NCBI RefSeq assembly: GCF_007097525.1
Contig: NZ_VKDD01000002.1
Span: forward strand, 496,001 to 560,000
Source: Thalassomonas sp. M1454
GTDB taxonomy: Bacteria > Pseudomonadota > Gammaproteobacteria > Enterobacterales > Alteromonadaceae
Direction: 5' to 3'
Length of the DNA: 64,000 nt
This document shows, in pieces, positions 54,396 through 63,326 of this stretch (position 1 is the first letter of the stretch; every line of letters begins with the position of its first letter). The notes under the pieces are model-generated. The model searched no databases and was not told where the DNA came from. It was given only the letters and a program-made list of their open reading frames with translations. Both the position numbers and the translations under genes were made by a program.

Positions 54396-56009
54396 TTAAG
54401 CAACTAAGTGTTCAAATAATACTAAAGACAAAATACTTACCACGAAGAAGGCAAATAACAGATAGTTAATTGAATCAATTTTACCTGGTACTAAATACCA
54501 ACCATTTTCTTTCATTGGTTTGTTTTCGTTAATAAAAGAGCGTAACTGGCCTTTAATTGTGTATTCTGACCATTCTTTCTGGAAACCATCTAGTGCGATG
54601 CTGGCAATGATACTTACAGTAACGCTTATCGTTACGCCAACTACAGCATACCAAGGCCACGCTAACTCTGTTGCTAGTGCAACATAGGTAACGGTTGCAA
54701 ATGCTGCAACTGTACCAACTAATAAACCACGCTCAGTTGTGTGTTTTGAAAAGAATCCTAAAGCGAACATACCTAGCTGAGCACCAACAAAGAAAGAGCC
54801 AACTTTGGTTAATATTTCTAAGATAGAGCCCGCTGCATGTAAGTGATACATGATTGCTGGAACGATTATGATCAAGGCCCAAAGTAAGGTAAATACACGA
54901 GTCGCATTTAAGTAATGGGCATCGCTTTTATCTTTGGCAAAATATTTTTGGTAAAAATCTAACGTTGATATTGTCGATAATGAGTTTAAGGCAGAATCTA
55001 AACTCGACATTGAAGCAGCCATAACTGCGGCGGCAATTATACCCATTAATCCTGGCAAGCCATAGTCAGCAGCGAAGGTTAAAATAATTGTGTTCGGATT
55101 TTCGAATTCACGGCCATCGTAATAGCCGTAAAATAATACGCCCATAACAATGAAAAATAAGTAGATGAAGAATGCTAAGAAACCCATTAATAAGTAAGAT
55201 TTTTTGGCATCACCGATATTTTTTGCGGCAAGTGTACGTTGCACCATCATTTGGTTCGTACCATAAACGGTAATATGGTAAACCGTCATCGCTAATACAC
55301 CAGACCATACGGTAGTGGTTTTAAAGAAATCAAATGAGTAATTAAGCGGGTCGAGTTTACCCATATCCTTAAGCTTACTTAAAGTATCGTCAAAGTTACT
55401 TGGCATTTCGGTAATAAGCGCGTACATGATGATACCGGCACCAATAAATAAAATTGCAGATTGGATAACATCTGTCCAAATTACAGCGGTTATACCACCT
55501 AACATGGTGTAAATAAGCGCAATTATGGTAACGATAAATATTGCTGAAATAACATCTATGCCAATGATAAAGCTAAGCACTAACGATGTAGCATAGAGTA
55601 CAGCAGCCGAGCTCATTGTTTGTGAAATCATCCAAATAGTAGACACTAAAGCGCGAGCTTTTTTACCAAAACGTTTTTCTTGGTATTCGTAAATAGACGC
55701 AACGCCGGCATTATAAAAGAATGGGAAGAACAAACAGACTACGGCAATAATAACTAAAGGGTAGTTTAAATGAATCGCGATAGCGCCCATACCTTCTTCA
55801 TAGGCCCATGCTGGTGCTCCTAAAAAGGTTAGGGCACTTACATAAGTTGCTATAACAGAAATACCAATAGCCCACCATGGTGTGGTTTTGTTTCCTAAAA
55901 AGAAGTCGTCTGAAGAGGTGATTTTTTTACTTAGTACATAACCTAAGAGTAGGTTAGCAATAATGTAAACAATCAATATGCTCCAGTTTAATGCGCCGAA
56001 TTCACTCAT
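54396..56009 (-). CDS. Sodium:solute symporter (SSS/SLC5 family)
   Basis: A 537-residue inner-membrane transporter with about 13 helices. SSS signatures are visible: DDFFLGNKTTPWWAIGISVIA with SALTFLGAPAWAY in helices 1-2, YTMLGGITAVIWTDVIQSAILF, and MGIIAAAVMAASMSSLDSALNSLSTI, whose Ser/Thr residues form the sodium site. The closest known SSS groups take up sugars, nucleosides or organic acids; the substrate is open. It is the first gene of a five-gene minus-strand block that also encodes three SnoaL-like proteins and the lactonase, so it should carry the island's substrate or a fragment of it into the cytoplasm. Confidence 0.93.
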   Translation of the reverse strand: MSEFGALNWSILIVYIIANLLLGYVLSKKITSSDDFFLGNKTTPWWAIGISVIATYVSALTFLGAPAWAYEEGMGAIAIHLNYPLVIIAVVCLFFPFFYNAGVASIYEYQEKRFGKKARALVSTIWMISQTMSSAAVLYATSLVLSFIIGIDVISAIFIVTIIALIYTMLGGITAVIWTDVIQSAILFIGAGIIMYALITEMPSNFDDTLSKLKDMGKLDPLNYSFDFFKTTTVWSGVLAMTVYHITVYGTNQMMVQRTLAAKNIGDAKKSYLLMGFLAFFIYLFFIVMGVLFYGYYDGREFENPNTIILTFAADYGLPGLMGIIAAAVMAASMSSLDSALNSLSTISTLDFYQKYFAKDKSDAHYLNATRVFTLLWALIIIVPAIMYHLHAAGSILEILTKVGSFFVGAQLGMFALGFFSKHTTERGLLVGTVAAFATVTYVALATELAWPWYAVVGVTISVTVSIIASIALDGFQKEWSEYTIKGQLRSFINENKPMKENGWYLVPGKIDSINYLLFAFFVVSILSLVLFEHLVA

Positions 56010-56102
56010 TTATAGATCCTTTTCCCGACTCAATGTTACTTTGCTTTATATTAATGAAATAAGCAGACATTGTTTGGTCTTTATAATTATTATTGAAGTT
56101 GT

Positions 56103-56131
56103 TTGACTTCGAAGTCACTACAACATAGCAT
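56103..56131 (+). promoter_or_regulatory. Promoter with palindromic operator between divergent island blocks
   Basis: A perfect 14-bp palindrome TGACTTCGAAGTCA spans 56104-56117, with outer arms GTTGT (56098-56102) and ACAAC (56120-56124). It overlaps a plus-strand promoter, TTGACT (56103-56108), 17 bp, TAGCAT (56126-56131). A central CG flanked by mirrored arms is the style of LacI-family operators, and a LacI-type gene is encoded at 62313. The site lies 95 bp upstream of the symporter start on the other strand, so one protein could control both directions. Confidence 0.7.
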
Positions 56132-56190
56132 TAAAAAATAATATTTTAAAGTATGGTGGTTATAATTTATTTTATGAGAAGGTTAAGTGC

Positions 56191-57258
56191 ATGAAAAATA
56201 GCCATTTACAATGCGTTTGCGGCCATGTTTTATTGTTGAAGTTGGCGATGTTATTGTTGCTCTTTTGCGATCAAAGCTATGCAAAAGATGCAATCGAAGA
56301 ACAAGCGATACAATTGCAAAGCTTAGTTGCATTGGTCAATGACAAGCCAAAATTTTTTTATAAGGTTACTGAGATTAAAGATGAGCAAATAAAAGCACAG
56401 AAATGTATAAAGAATTCGTTGATCGAGTTTAACTCCGATCAATTAAGACAATATGCATTAATGCAAGTCCAGTGTAAGCTTTACTTAGATGCTAAGAAAA
56501 ATTTAGGTGCTCAGATAAAAGCCGATACAAGTGAACAAGTTAATCTAAAAAATCTGCCAACGATTATATTTTTACACGGTTTTCATCCGCATCCTTATAA
56601 TTATGGACGCATAAAAGATGGTACAACTTACCGCCCCGGTGACTATTACAGGAAAGTAACTCGTGCCTTTACAGAGCAAGGTTTTATCGTCTTAACCCCT
56701 GATTATAGAGGGCACAATGACTCACAAGGGCAAAGTTACACAACTAAGAGTAATGCTTGGCTCTATTATTTAAGAGATAGTATTAATTTTATTAAACAGG
56801 TTCGAGTAAGCGGAATTTATAACAATGACAATCTATTTATTGTTGGTCATTCAATGGGCGCAAGTATTGGGCTCTTAACTAGCTTACTCTTGAGTGACGA
56901 AATAAAATCATACTCGTTATGGGCAGCGGGAAACGTAAATAATAATAAGGTTTTTACCCAACTCGTTGATAAAGCTCTTGGCGAACTTGATAAAAGCTCA
57001 GGCAGTTTAGTTAATTTACATCATGCGCAGGGAGACAAAAGTACCGCTTTTGAAAACTCATCCTCTGCGGCAAAAATATTAAAGGAAATCGGTCGTTTAG
57101 CGAATTTTTATCAATATAAAAGTAATGACCACTTATTTGAACAACAAGAATTTATAAATGCTGTTGAACGTGATTCACAGTACTTTAAATCCCTGTTTGG
57201 GCAATCGTACTTAAACAGCAAAGCAGAACAAGCAACAAGGAATAATAATGAGCAATAA
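56191..57258 (+). CDS. Exported alpha/beta hydrolase
   Basis: A 355-residue protein with a long signal region (MKNSHLQCVCGHVLLLKLAMLL to QSYAKDA), so periplasmic or membrane-anchored. From about residue 120 it is an alpha/beta hydrolase of the prolyl-oligopeptidase-like group: IIFLHGFHPHPYNYG, VLTPDYRGHNDSQG, nucleophile Ser in VGHSMGASIG, and a likely His in KSNDHLFEQQEF. The N-terminal 100 residues are unrecognised. It probably cleaves an ester or amide of the incoming substrate. Divergent from the symporter; its end overlaps the next SnoaL-like gene by 11 bp. Confidence 0.87.
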   Translation: MKNSHLQCVCGHVLLLKLAMLLLLFCDQSYAKDAIEEQAIQLQSLVALVNDKPKFFYKVTEIKDEQIKAQKCIKNSLIEFNSDQLRQYALMQVQCKLYLDAKKNLGAQIKADTSEQVNLKNLPTIIFLHGFHPHPYNYGRIKDGTTYRPGDYYRKVTRAFTEQGFIVLTPDYRGHNDSQGQSYTTKSNAWLYYLRDSINFIKQVRVSGIYNNDNLFIVGHSMGASIGLLTSLLLSDEIKSYSLWAAGNVNNNKVFTQLVDKALGELDKSSGSLVNLHHAQGDKSTAFENSSSAAKILKEIGRLANFYQYKSNDHLFEQQEFINAVERDSQYFKSLFGQSYLNSKAEQATRNNNEQ

Positions 57259-58252
57259 CGCTGCAAATAAACAATTGGTACTTTCATACTATCAGGCATT
57301 AGAGCAATCTAATCAAAATACCGTTGGCGATGTAGTTAAGCAGTACACTCGCGATGATTACCATTTTTATGGAGTACACCCATTTAATGAAATACATGGC
57401 AGTGAAGCGGTAACTAAGGTGTTTTGGCAACCATTTATGCAGGCTTTTAAAAACATTCAACGACGCCAAGATGTATTTATGGCAGGAAAATGTGCTGATG
57501 GCTCTGAATGGGTAACGAGTATGGGCCATTTTATGGCGCTTTTCGATGATGATTGGTTAGGTATTCCGCGTTCAAAAAAACTTGTTATGATCCGTTATGC
57601 TGACTTTAACTGTGTTGAAGACGGTAAAATAACTCGCACAGGCTTTTTCTGTGACATTATTAATGTGATGAACCAAGTTGGCATTAACCCTTTAACAATA
57701 GAAACAGGGCACTCTTTCACGTATCCCGGGCCTAGAACTCATGATGGCGTTATGCTTGATGAAAAAGATCCTGCAGAAGCTGAAAAAACCATGTCTATTT
57801 TAAATCAAATGATTGATGATTTATCACAATTAAATGAAACGGCTAATGATAATTATCCGCCAGAAATTTTAGCTCGTACCTGGTCAGAAAATATGGTTTG
57901 GTATGGTCCTGCAGGTATTGGTGCAAGTTATACAATTCCTCGTTATCAAAAACAGCATTCTTACCCGTTTAGACAAGGTTTAACCGATAAAGTCTTTAAT
58001 GGCCATATTTGTCGTTATGCTGAAGGTGATTACGCTTGTTTCTTTGGTTGGCCTAATTTGAGTAATACAGCCAGCGGTGGCTTTTTAGGTTTGCCAGGAG
58101 GAAAACGGGCTGATATGCGAGTAGTGGATGTATATCGACGCCAAGGGGATAAACTTGAAGAAAACTGGGTCATCATTGACATACCTTATTGGTTAAAACA
58201 ACAAGGTCTAGATATTTTAGAAAGAACTAAGAGTATTGTTAACCCTGATTAA
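57248..58252 (+). CDS. Two-domain SnoaL-like protein with WYGPAGIG motif
   Basis: A 334-residue cytoplasmic protein, paralogue of those at 53398 and 58351. First domain: DVVKQYTRDDYHFYGVHPFNEIHG and TSMGHFMALFDDDWLGIPRSKK. Second domain: MVWYGPAGIGASYTIPRYQKQHSYPF, FFGWPNLSNT and DVYRRQGDKLEENWVIIDI. The shared SnoaL motif set predicts a small hydrophobic pocket with polar residues, but no reaction is established. Cotranslated with the exported hydrolase by overlap, and followed by a terminator. Confidence 0.88.
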   Translation: MSNNAANKQLVLSYYQALEQSNQNTVGDVVKQYTRDDYHFYGVHPFNEIHGSEAVTKVFWQPFMQAFKNIQRRQDVFMAGKCADGSEWVTSMGHFMALFDDDWLGIPRSKKLVMIRYADFNCVEDGKITRTGFFCDIINVMNQVGINPLTIETGHSFTYPGPRTHDGVMLDEKDPAEAEKTMSILNQMIDDLSQLNETANDNYPPEILARTWSENMVWYGPAGIGASYTIPRYQKQHSYPFRQGLTDKVFNGHICRYAEGDYACFFGWPNLSNTASGGFLGLPGGKRADMRVVDVYRRQGDKLEENWVIIDIPYWLKQQGLDILERTKSIVNPD

Positions 58253-58296
58253 TGCATATCTTTGATGTGGGTAAGAAAATCCAAGGTTTAAACGCA

Positions 58297-58323
58297 AAAT
58301 GCCAGTTAACTTAACTGGCATTT
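58297..58323. terminator. Bidirectional terminator
   Basis: Perfect 12-bp stem AAATGCCAGTTA / TAACTGGCATTT with loop ACT, between the convergent SnoaL-like genes at 57248 and 58351. The T runs on both sides are short. Confidence 0.85.
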
Positions 58324-58350
58324 CGCTAAACTAGGGTTTTTAATGGCTTG

Positions 58351-59376
58351 TTAGCCGTTATATTTAGCCTTGTTAAACTCACGCATTCTGGCGAGAACAT
58401 CGACTTTTAATTGGCTATATATGTGTAGCAAGTCAACCAATACCCAATTCTCTCTTATTAAGCCGTTTTCGCAACGCCAAAAATCCAAGCTGCGCATGGT
58501 TATTTTTTGATTTCCTGGTGCAATGCCTAACCAGCCGCTGCCGCTTACTGTCATATGCATGCCAGGCCAAGCCGTAAAAGCAACGTAGTTTTCATCAGCA
58601 AATAAATAGCCTTTGTTTGCATCACCAACTCTGTCTGGCAAACCATTTAAAAATGGTATTTGATGCCAATTCCTAAAGCCTTTAATACCACGGCCGGTGC
58701 CAATACCTGCAGGGCCATACCAACTGCATTTTGGATGCCAATATTTTTCGAGTTCCATCCCCGCAACGCCTTGCGTTGCAAAGTTACCTAAGCTATCACA
58801 CATGTCATTAACTAACCTCATGCTTGCACTCGCTTGCTCAAGGTTATAAACGCTATTAACGATACCATCTTGTGTCGCGGGGCCAGGTACATGCCACTCT
58901 CTACCTAAACTAGGTACCATTGGCCAAGCATTCGCTTGCATCATTAACTCAGGAATGTCCCATAAAGCTTGCATCTCGACAATCTTGTTATTTTCTATTC
59001 GATAAAACTCATGAAAGCGAATTGATACTTGATGGCCTGTTGGCGGAATATCTAACCAAGGTTTTTCAAAAGACCCAGTGTAATAACCACAACATCCTAC
59101 CCAGTTACTTTGTTGTAATGACGGTCCTGATATAACAATAGTATCGCGACGTTCAAGATCTGGTATTGCGTTGTTTAGGGTTTTAAATACATCTTCATAT
59201 AAACTTTCAGGGCCGCTAAGAGTTTCAAAAGGGTGAAATAACTGAATTAAGGCATCAGCAGAAAACAGCTCTTTAATTGTGCTCTTAACATTGTCTTTTT
59301 CGTAGTTATATAGAGCATTTCTTAGTTTTAAAATCAAAGATTTATTGCTTTTTGGGGTACTTGTTAAGGTTTGCAT
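58351..59376 (-). CDS. Two-domain SnoaL-like protein with WYGPAGIG motif (third copy)
   Basis: A 341-residue cytoplasmic protein. First domain: IKELFSADALIQLFHPFETLSG and VGCCGYYTGSFEKPWLDIPP. Second domain: CSWYGPAGIGTGRGIKGFRNWHQIPFLNGLPDR, then LDFWRCENGLIRENWVLVDLL. It is closest in pattern to the 53398 protein (shared IPFLxGxPDR and RENW). It is the last gene of the long minus-strand block that begins beyond the window with the dehydrogenase. Confidence 0.88.
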   Translation of the reverse strand: MQTLTSTPKSNKSLILKLRNALYNYEKDNVKSTIKELFSADALIQLFHPFETLSGPESLYEDVFKTLNNAIPDLERRDTIVISGPSLQQSNWVGCCGYYTGSFEKPWLDIPPTGHQVSIRFHEFYRIENNKIVEMQALWDIPELMMQANAWPMVPSLGREWHVPGPATQDGIVNSVYNLEQASASMRLVNDMCDSLGNFATQGVAGMELEKYWHPKCSWYGPAGIGTGRGIKGFRNWHQIPFLNGLPDRVGDANKGYLFADENYVAFTAWPGMHMTVSGSGWLGIAPGNQKITMRSLDFWRCENGLIRENWVLVDLLHIYSQLKVDVLARMREFNKAKYNG

Positions 59377-59398
59377 TTTATTTTAATCTTTTTGTATT

Positions 59399-60838
59399 TT
59401 ATTGATTATTAAAGAGTTTAGCGTTACGCGTTACCATTTCTTTAAAGCCTGACTTACTTCCTTTGGGTGAAAACCATGGCTTGTCGCTAATACTTAAACT
59501 GTGGGTGTTACCAATGTATTCAAAGCTGCTTGCATTGCCGCCAACGGCGTTAATTTTACTCACTAAACGCTTATTCCAAATCGATGGTGAATAGTAATCT
59601 CGGTCAGAATGATGCAGGGCTAGCGGTTCGGTTAAATACTCTGGAAAATTAAAACCGCCAATGTTTTGGTACTGCTCATATACTTGGGGATCATTTACAA
59701 ATTCAACTTTACCTTCGGTATCGATACTCACTGAATAATTCACATCATTGAAAGCTGTGACGTGTTCATTTAAGGTGTTATACATAATATTAAAGCGTTT
59801 TGTTAAGCTTGCCTTAACTGACTCTTCAGCCCAGTTATCTTTCTGCCAACTCCAATCATTATTACTGTTATCTGGAGTTCCTATCCAATCTGGTGGGTAA
59901 GCAAATCTAAAGTTTGGATTAATTTCGCCATTTTTACCAATAGCGCTTGCTGTCCAAGTTCCATCTCCAGATAAAAATGCTTCTGTAGTATTACCCATAG
60001 GGCCATATAACAATGCTTGCTCTAACGGTGGTAAGAAACAACCGGCCCAAATTGCTCCAGCATTAAATGGCGTTTCAATGGTTGAACCTTCACCGGATAC
60101 TGCTAGAGCAGTTAATGCCACATCGCCACCTTGAGAATGACCTGTAATATTAATCTTGGATTTATTGATTTTGATTTGCTCTTGCTGCAAATTCACATCT
60201 TGCCAGTTGATTTGCTCAAGAGAAGGAATGCCTGCTAATAAGTTGAGTGCATCAATGGTATAAAACATGGGGGATAAATAAGTTGGATTATCCCAACGCT
60301 CCATATATTCGATACCTTGCGCGGGAATGCCATTTACGGTGCCATGGCCACGAAGCCCAGGTGTTAACACGACAAAGCCTTGTTTAACGTAACTGTCTAT
60401 TACATCGGCATAATTTGTGTTTGCTTGATAGTTAAAATCATAACTTGGTGCGTTTTTAATGCCAATCCAACCATGAATGAACATCACCACGGGATAGCCT
60501 TGTTCGGGCATTGGGCTATTTGGTACATCGATTCGTGTATAAACACTCAATTGATCTGAAGGGTAGCTGGCAAGGTAACTATGATATTGAGTATTAGTAT
60601 CAAAGTAGTGTTTGGTGTATTCATTGTCGGTCGTTGTATTGTTTAACAGCTTTTCAATGGTTATTTCGGAAGAGTAATGACGAGATCTTAAACTTTCAAC
60701 GCTTAACTCATTTAACGAAGACAATGTTAAATTTGAGCCGGCAATATTAGCTTCTTTACTTGGCGAGCAAGCACTTAGTGTTAGCGTTGCAACCGTAATA
60801 CAACTGGCTAGTTTACAAAACTTCACTTTATTATTCAT
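59399..60838 (-). CDS. Lipoprotein alpha/beta hydrolase
   Basis: A 479-residue lipoprotein (lipobox LSAC in MNNKVKFCKLASCITVATLT...). The hydrolase domain spans about residues 110-475: VVMFIHGWIGIK, FVVLTPGLRGHGTVNG, nucleophile in ITGHSQGGDVALTAL, Asp near HHSDRDYYS and His in IGNTHSLSI. It is a second exported hydrolase of the prolyl-oligopeptidase-like type in the island, larger than the 56191 protein. The start at 60838 is preferred: ATG overlaps the aldolase stop, giving translational coupling. It probably acts in the periplasm on the imported compound. Confidence 0.88.
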   Translation of the reverse strand: MNNKVKFCKLASCITVATLTLSACSPSKEANIAGSNLTLSSLNELSVESLRSRHYSSEITIEKLLNNTTTDNEYTKHYFDTNTQYHSYLASYPSDQLSVYTRIDVPNSPMPEQGYPVVMFIHGWIGIKNAPSYDFNYQANTNYADVIDSYVKQGFVVLTPGLRGHGTVNGIPAQGIEYMERWDNPTYLSPMFYTIDALNLLAGIPSLEQINWQDVNLQQEQIKINKSKINITGHSQGGDVALTALAVSGEGSTIETPFNAGAIWAGCFLPPLEQALLYGPMGNTTEAFLSGDGTWTASAIGKNGEINPNFRFAYPPDWIGTPDNSNNDWSWQKDNWAEESVKASLTKRFNIMYNTLNEHVTAFNDVNYSVSIDTEGKVEFVNDPQVYEQYQNIGGFNFPEYLTEPLALHHSDRDYYSPSIWNKRLVSKINAVGGNASSFEYIGNTHSLSISDKPWFSPKGSKSGFKEMVTRNAKLFNNQ

Positions 60839-61583
60839 TATCAAATGCTGCTCTTAATGTGTTAGCCCCGGATAATAAAAAGTTATGATCACTGCCGAGT
60901 AAAAATAACGACACGCCAAGTTTTTTCCATTGCGGTAATTCAGCTAAGTTGCCAACAAACATGCCACAGGCCTTGTTGTGCGTGTTACATGCATTAACTA
61001 TGGTTTCTACAGCTGCAACAACACTCGGGTGACTTGGATTCGTTTGCCCCAACGAAATGGTTAAATCAATACGACCGATAAATATACAATCAATATCGTC
61101 GATTTGGCATATTTGGTCTATTTCATCCAGTGCCACAAGGTCTTCTATTTGAGCGATCACACAGGTTTGATTAACGCTTTTTTCAAGTGTTTTCGGTATA
61201 CCTGCCGTTGTATATTGAGCAAACCTTGTCGAACCTGCAAATCCTCGGCCGCCGTCGCCAAAGAAACATTTTTTACATATTTCTATCGCTTGCTTGGCTG
61301 TTTTTATATGCGGTAAAACAACGCCATCTGCGCCAATATCGAGCGCATTAAGTAAAGTCGAATCGTTGGCGTCAGGTACTCTAATAACCACAGGTTTATT
61401 ATTGGCTTTAGCGGCCAATACACATTGGTCAAGATCACTTCGGTCAAATGGAGCATGCTCAGCATCTAAACATAAAAGATCTAAATTAGATAACGCAAGC
61501 ACTTCGGTATTATGATAGTGCGTGGTTTTAATAAATGTGCCTAATAAAGGCTGCTGGTTTCTAATTTTTTGTTTTAGTAGCAC
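60831..61583 (-). CDS. HpcH/HpaI-family class II aldolase
   Basis: A 250-residue TIM-barrel aldolase of the group that cleaves 4-hydroxy-2-oxo acids to pyruvate and an aldehyde. The catalytic His is in LCLDAEHAPFDRSDL, the substrate Arg in VIRVPDANDST, and metal ligands Glu and Asp in IAQIEDLVALDEI and FIGRIDLTISLG. GRIDL replaces the common GPNDL or GPADL, a mild deviation. Start GTG at 61583 after GGAG. The natural hydroxy-oxo acid is unknown; relatives act on 2-keto-3-deoxy-L-rhamnonate and 4-hydroxy-2-oxoheptanedioate. It overlaps the next gene by 8 bp. Confidence 0.9.
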   Translation of the reverse strand: MLLKQKIRNQQPLLGTFIKTTHYHNTEVLALSNLDLLCLDAEHAPFDRSDLDQCVLAAKANNKPVVIRVPDANDSTLLNALDIGADGVVLPHIKTAKQAIEICKKCFFGDGGRGFAGSTRFAQYTTAGIPKTLEKSVNQTCVIAQIEDLVALDEIDQICQIDDIDCIFIGRIDLTISLGQTNPSHPSVVAAVETIVNACNTHNKACGMFVGNLAELPQWKKLGVSLFLLGSDHNFLLSGANTLRAAFDNE

Positions 61584-61603
61584 GTGTACACTCCAGTTGT
61601 TTA

Positions 61604-62311
61604 TTATGTTGAACCGCTTTGTTTAAGCCAAGTTAAAATGCTTTTGCTGGTTTTTTCGGTTTGCTCTAATGTTGGAAAGTGACCGCATTGTGTAAGTAAT
61701 ATTAGCTCACTATTAGCGCAGGCATTATGCATTTTTTGTTGCTCTTGCACCTGACAAAGTTTGTCATTCTCGCCGGCAATAATTAATACAGGTTGCTTAA
61801 AGGTTTGTAGTAAATGTAATGAATCAGTGCGGGTCGAAAGTGCCGGTAGCTGGCTTTCAAAGCAGTTGAATCCCAGCTCTTGCGCCATAGCTAAAATTAA
61901 TTGTTGATGCTGTAAATTTTCTTTATATAAATATAAAGGTTTAAAGTCGTGCTTAATAACATCATCAAGGCCATCTTGTTTTGCCTTGCTAATATGTTGT
62001 TGGCGGATCTCATTTTTGCCGGGTAAGTCGGCAAAACTGTTCGAACTCATTAATATAAGCTTTGAAATCAACTCAGGATATTGTTTGGCAAGGGCTAGGG
62101 CGACAATACCACCCATTGAAAAACCTAGAAAAATCCCTGGAGACGTTGCTTGCTTCTTACATAACGAGACCATATCGTTAATTGATTTTTCAGTTGTAAA
62201 CTGAATTACTTTACTGGTGAAACCGGCATTTGTTAATGCAGATCTTAGGTGGGTAAACATAATGCCGGTACACATAGTACCTGGCAATATATATACAATT
62301 TTTGAGTCCAC
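61604..62311 (-). CDS. Cytoplasmic alpha/beta hydrolase
   Basis: A 235-residue alpha/beta hydrolase without signal peptide. It has YILPGTMCTGIMF (oxyanion region), the nucleophile Ser in LGFSMGGIVALALA, the acid in IIAGENDKLCQV and His in LTQCGHFPTLEQ, a complete Ser-Asp-His triad. It resembles enol-lactone and ester hydrolases of ring-cleavage pathways. The GTG start at 62309-62311 lies one base after the LacI-type stop, so the genes are coupled. Confidence 0.88.
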   Translation of the reverse strand: MDSKIVYILPGTMCTGIMFTHLRSALTNAGFTSKVIQFTTEKSINDMVSLCKKQATSPGIFLGFSMGGIVALALAKQYPELISKLILMSSNSFADLPGKNEIRQQHISKAKQDGLDDVIKHDFKPLYLYKENLQHQQLILAMAQELGFNCFESQLPALSTRTDSLHLLQTFKQPVLIIAGENDKLCQVQEQQKMHNACANSELILLTQCGHFPTLEQTEKTSKSILTWLKQSGST

Positions 62312-62312
62312 G

Positions 62313-63326
62313 TTATCTCGTTCTAGGTTTTACCGACTGTCCTTCAATAAACGTACCTGATAAAACTCTAGATTCAGGTGAAGAATCTGGGTTTTCTATT
62401 CGTTCAAGTAGCATATCTACAGCGGCTTTGGTTAATTGCTCTAACGGTTGTTTTACCGTCGTTATTTGATAATTAAACAAACTTGCAGCTAGAACACCAT
62501 CAAAACCAACGACAGATAAATCTTCTGGAGTCGATAAATTAAGGTTTTCTCGAGCTTCATCGATAACACCTATCGCCATAATATCGTTAGCCGCAATTAC
62601 CGCATCTGGTAGTGGGTTATCTTTTGCCCATTGAGAAAAAGAATGCCGTGCATCATGGTAGTTATAGTCACCGTAAATAACTGGTACATCAGCTATACCA
62701 TAATATTTTAATTTATCTATTGCTACCTCGCGGCGCTCATTGGCAACATCAGAGTCTTCTGGGCCTGATAAAATTAAAAATGATTTATGCTTGGTTTCAA
62801 TAAGTTTATCTACAAGTTGTTTTATGCCTTTATCATGATTACAACAAACGCTGTTTGCATTAGCTTCTGGTGCATGCCGGTTGTATAGCACAACCGGTAC
62901 ATTATGATTGGCAAATTGTTCTAAATTGGTATGGTCAAAATGTGCAGCAAGAGCGATAACGCCATCGACTTGGAATGTCCAAATCTGCTCCATCACATCA
63001 TCTAAACCAGCAGAGTCGTCGAGAGTAAAAAGTAATACTTTTTTATTTTTCTCTGACAGGTTTTTATTAAGTTGTGACAATACTTCAGGATAATTCTCAT
63101 TAGCCCTTGAAGATATTATTACAGCTACCATGCCAGATTGTTGAGTGATTAACATACGAGCAATTGCATTTGGACGATAGCCCATCGCATTTGCCGTTTT
63201 TAATACTTTCTCTCTTGTCTTCTTTGATACACTAAATCCAGGTCGAAAAACCCTTGAAACAGCCGATTGTGATACGCCTGCTTCACGTGCTACATCATAA
63301 GAAGTGACTCTTTTTTGTTTAACCAA
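62313..63326 (-). CDS. LacI-family transcriptional regulator
   Basis: A 337-residue regulator. Residues 5-58 form the helix-turn-helix and hinge (VTSYDVAREAGVSQSAVSRVF, RPNAIARML), the rest a periplasmic-binding-protein-like effector domain (VAVIISSRANENYPEV, DGVIALAAHF, PDAVIAANDIMAIGVIDEA, LSVVGFDG). LacI-type proteins usually repress catabolic genes until an intermediate binds. Being inside the island, it is the natural candidate for the palindromic sites at 44698 and 56104. Its ATG lies directly after the dehydrogenase stop codon. Confidence 0.93.
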   Translation of the reverse strand: MVKQKRVTSYDVAREAGVSQSAVSRVFRPGFSVSKKTREKVLKTANAMGYRPNAIARMLITQQSGMVAVIISSRANENYPEVLSQLNKNLSEKNKKVLLFTLDDSAGLDDVMEQIWTFQVDGVIALAAHFDHTNLEQFANHNVPVVLYNRHAPEANANSVCCNHDKGIKQLVDKLIETKHKSFLILSGPEDSDVANERREVAIDKLKYYGIADVPVIYGDYNYHDARHSFSQWAKDNPLPDAVIAANDIMAIGVIDEARENLNLSTPEDLSVVGFDGVLAASLFNYQITTVKQPLEQLTKAAVDMLLERIENPDSSPESRVLSGTFIEGQSVKPRTR

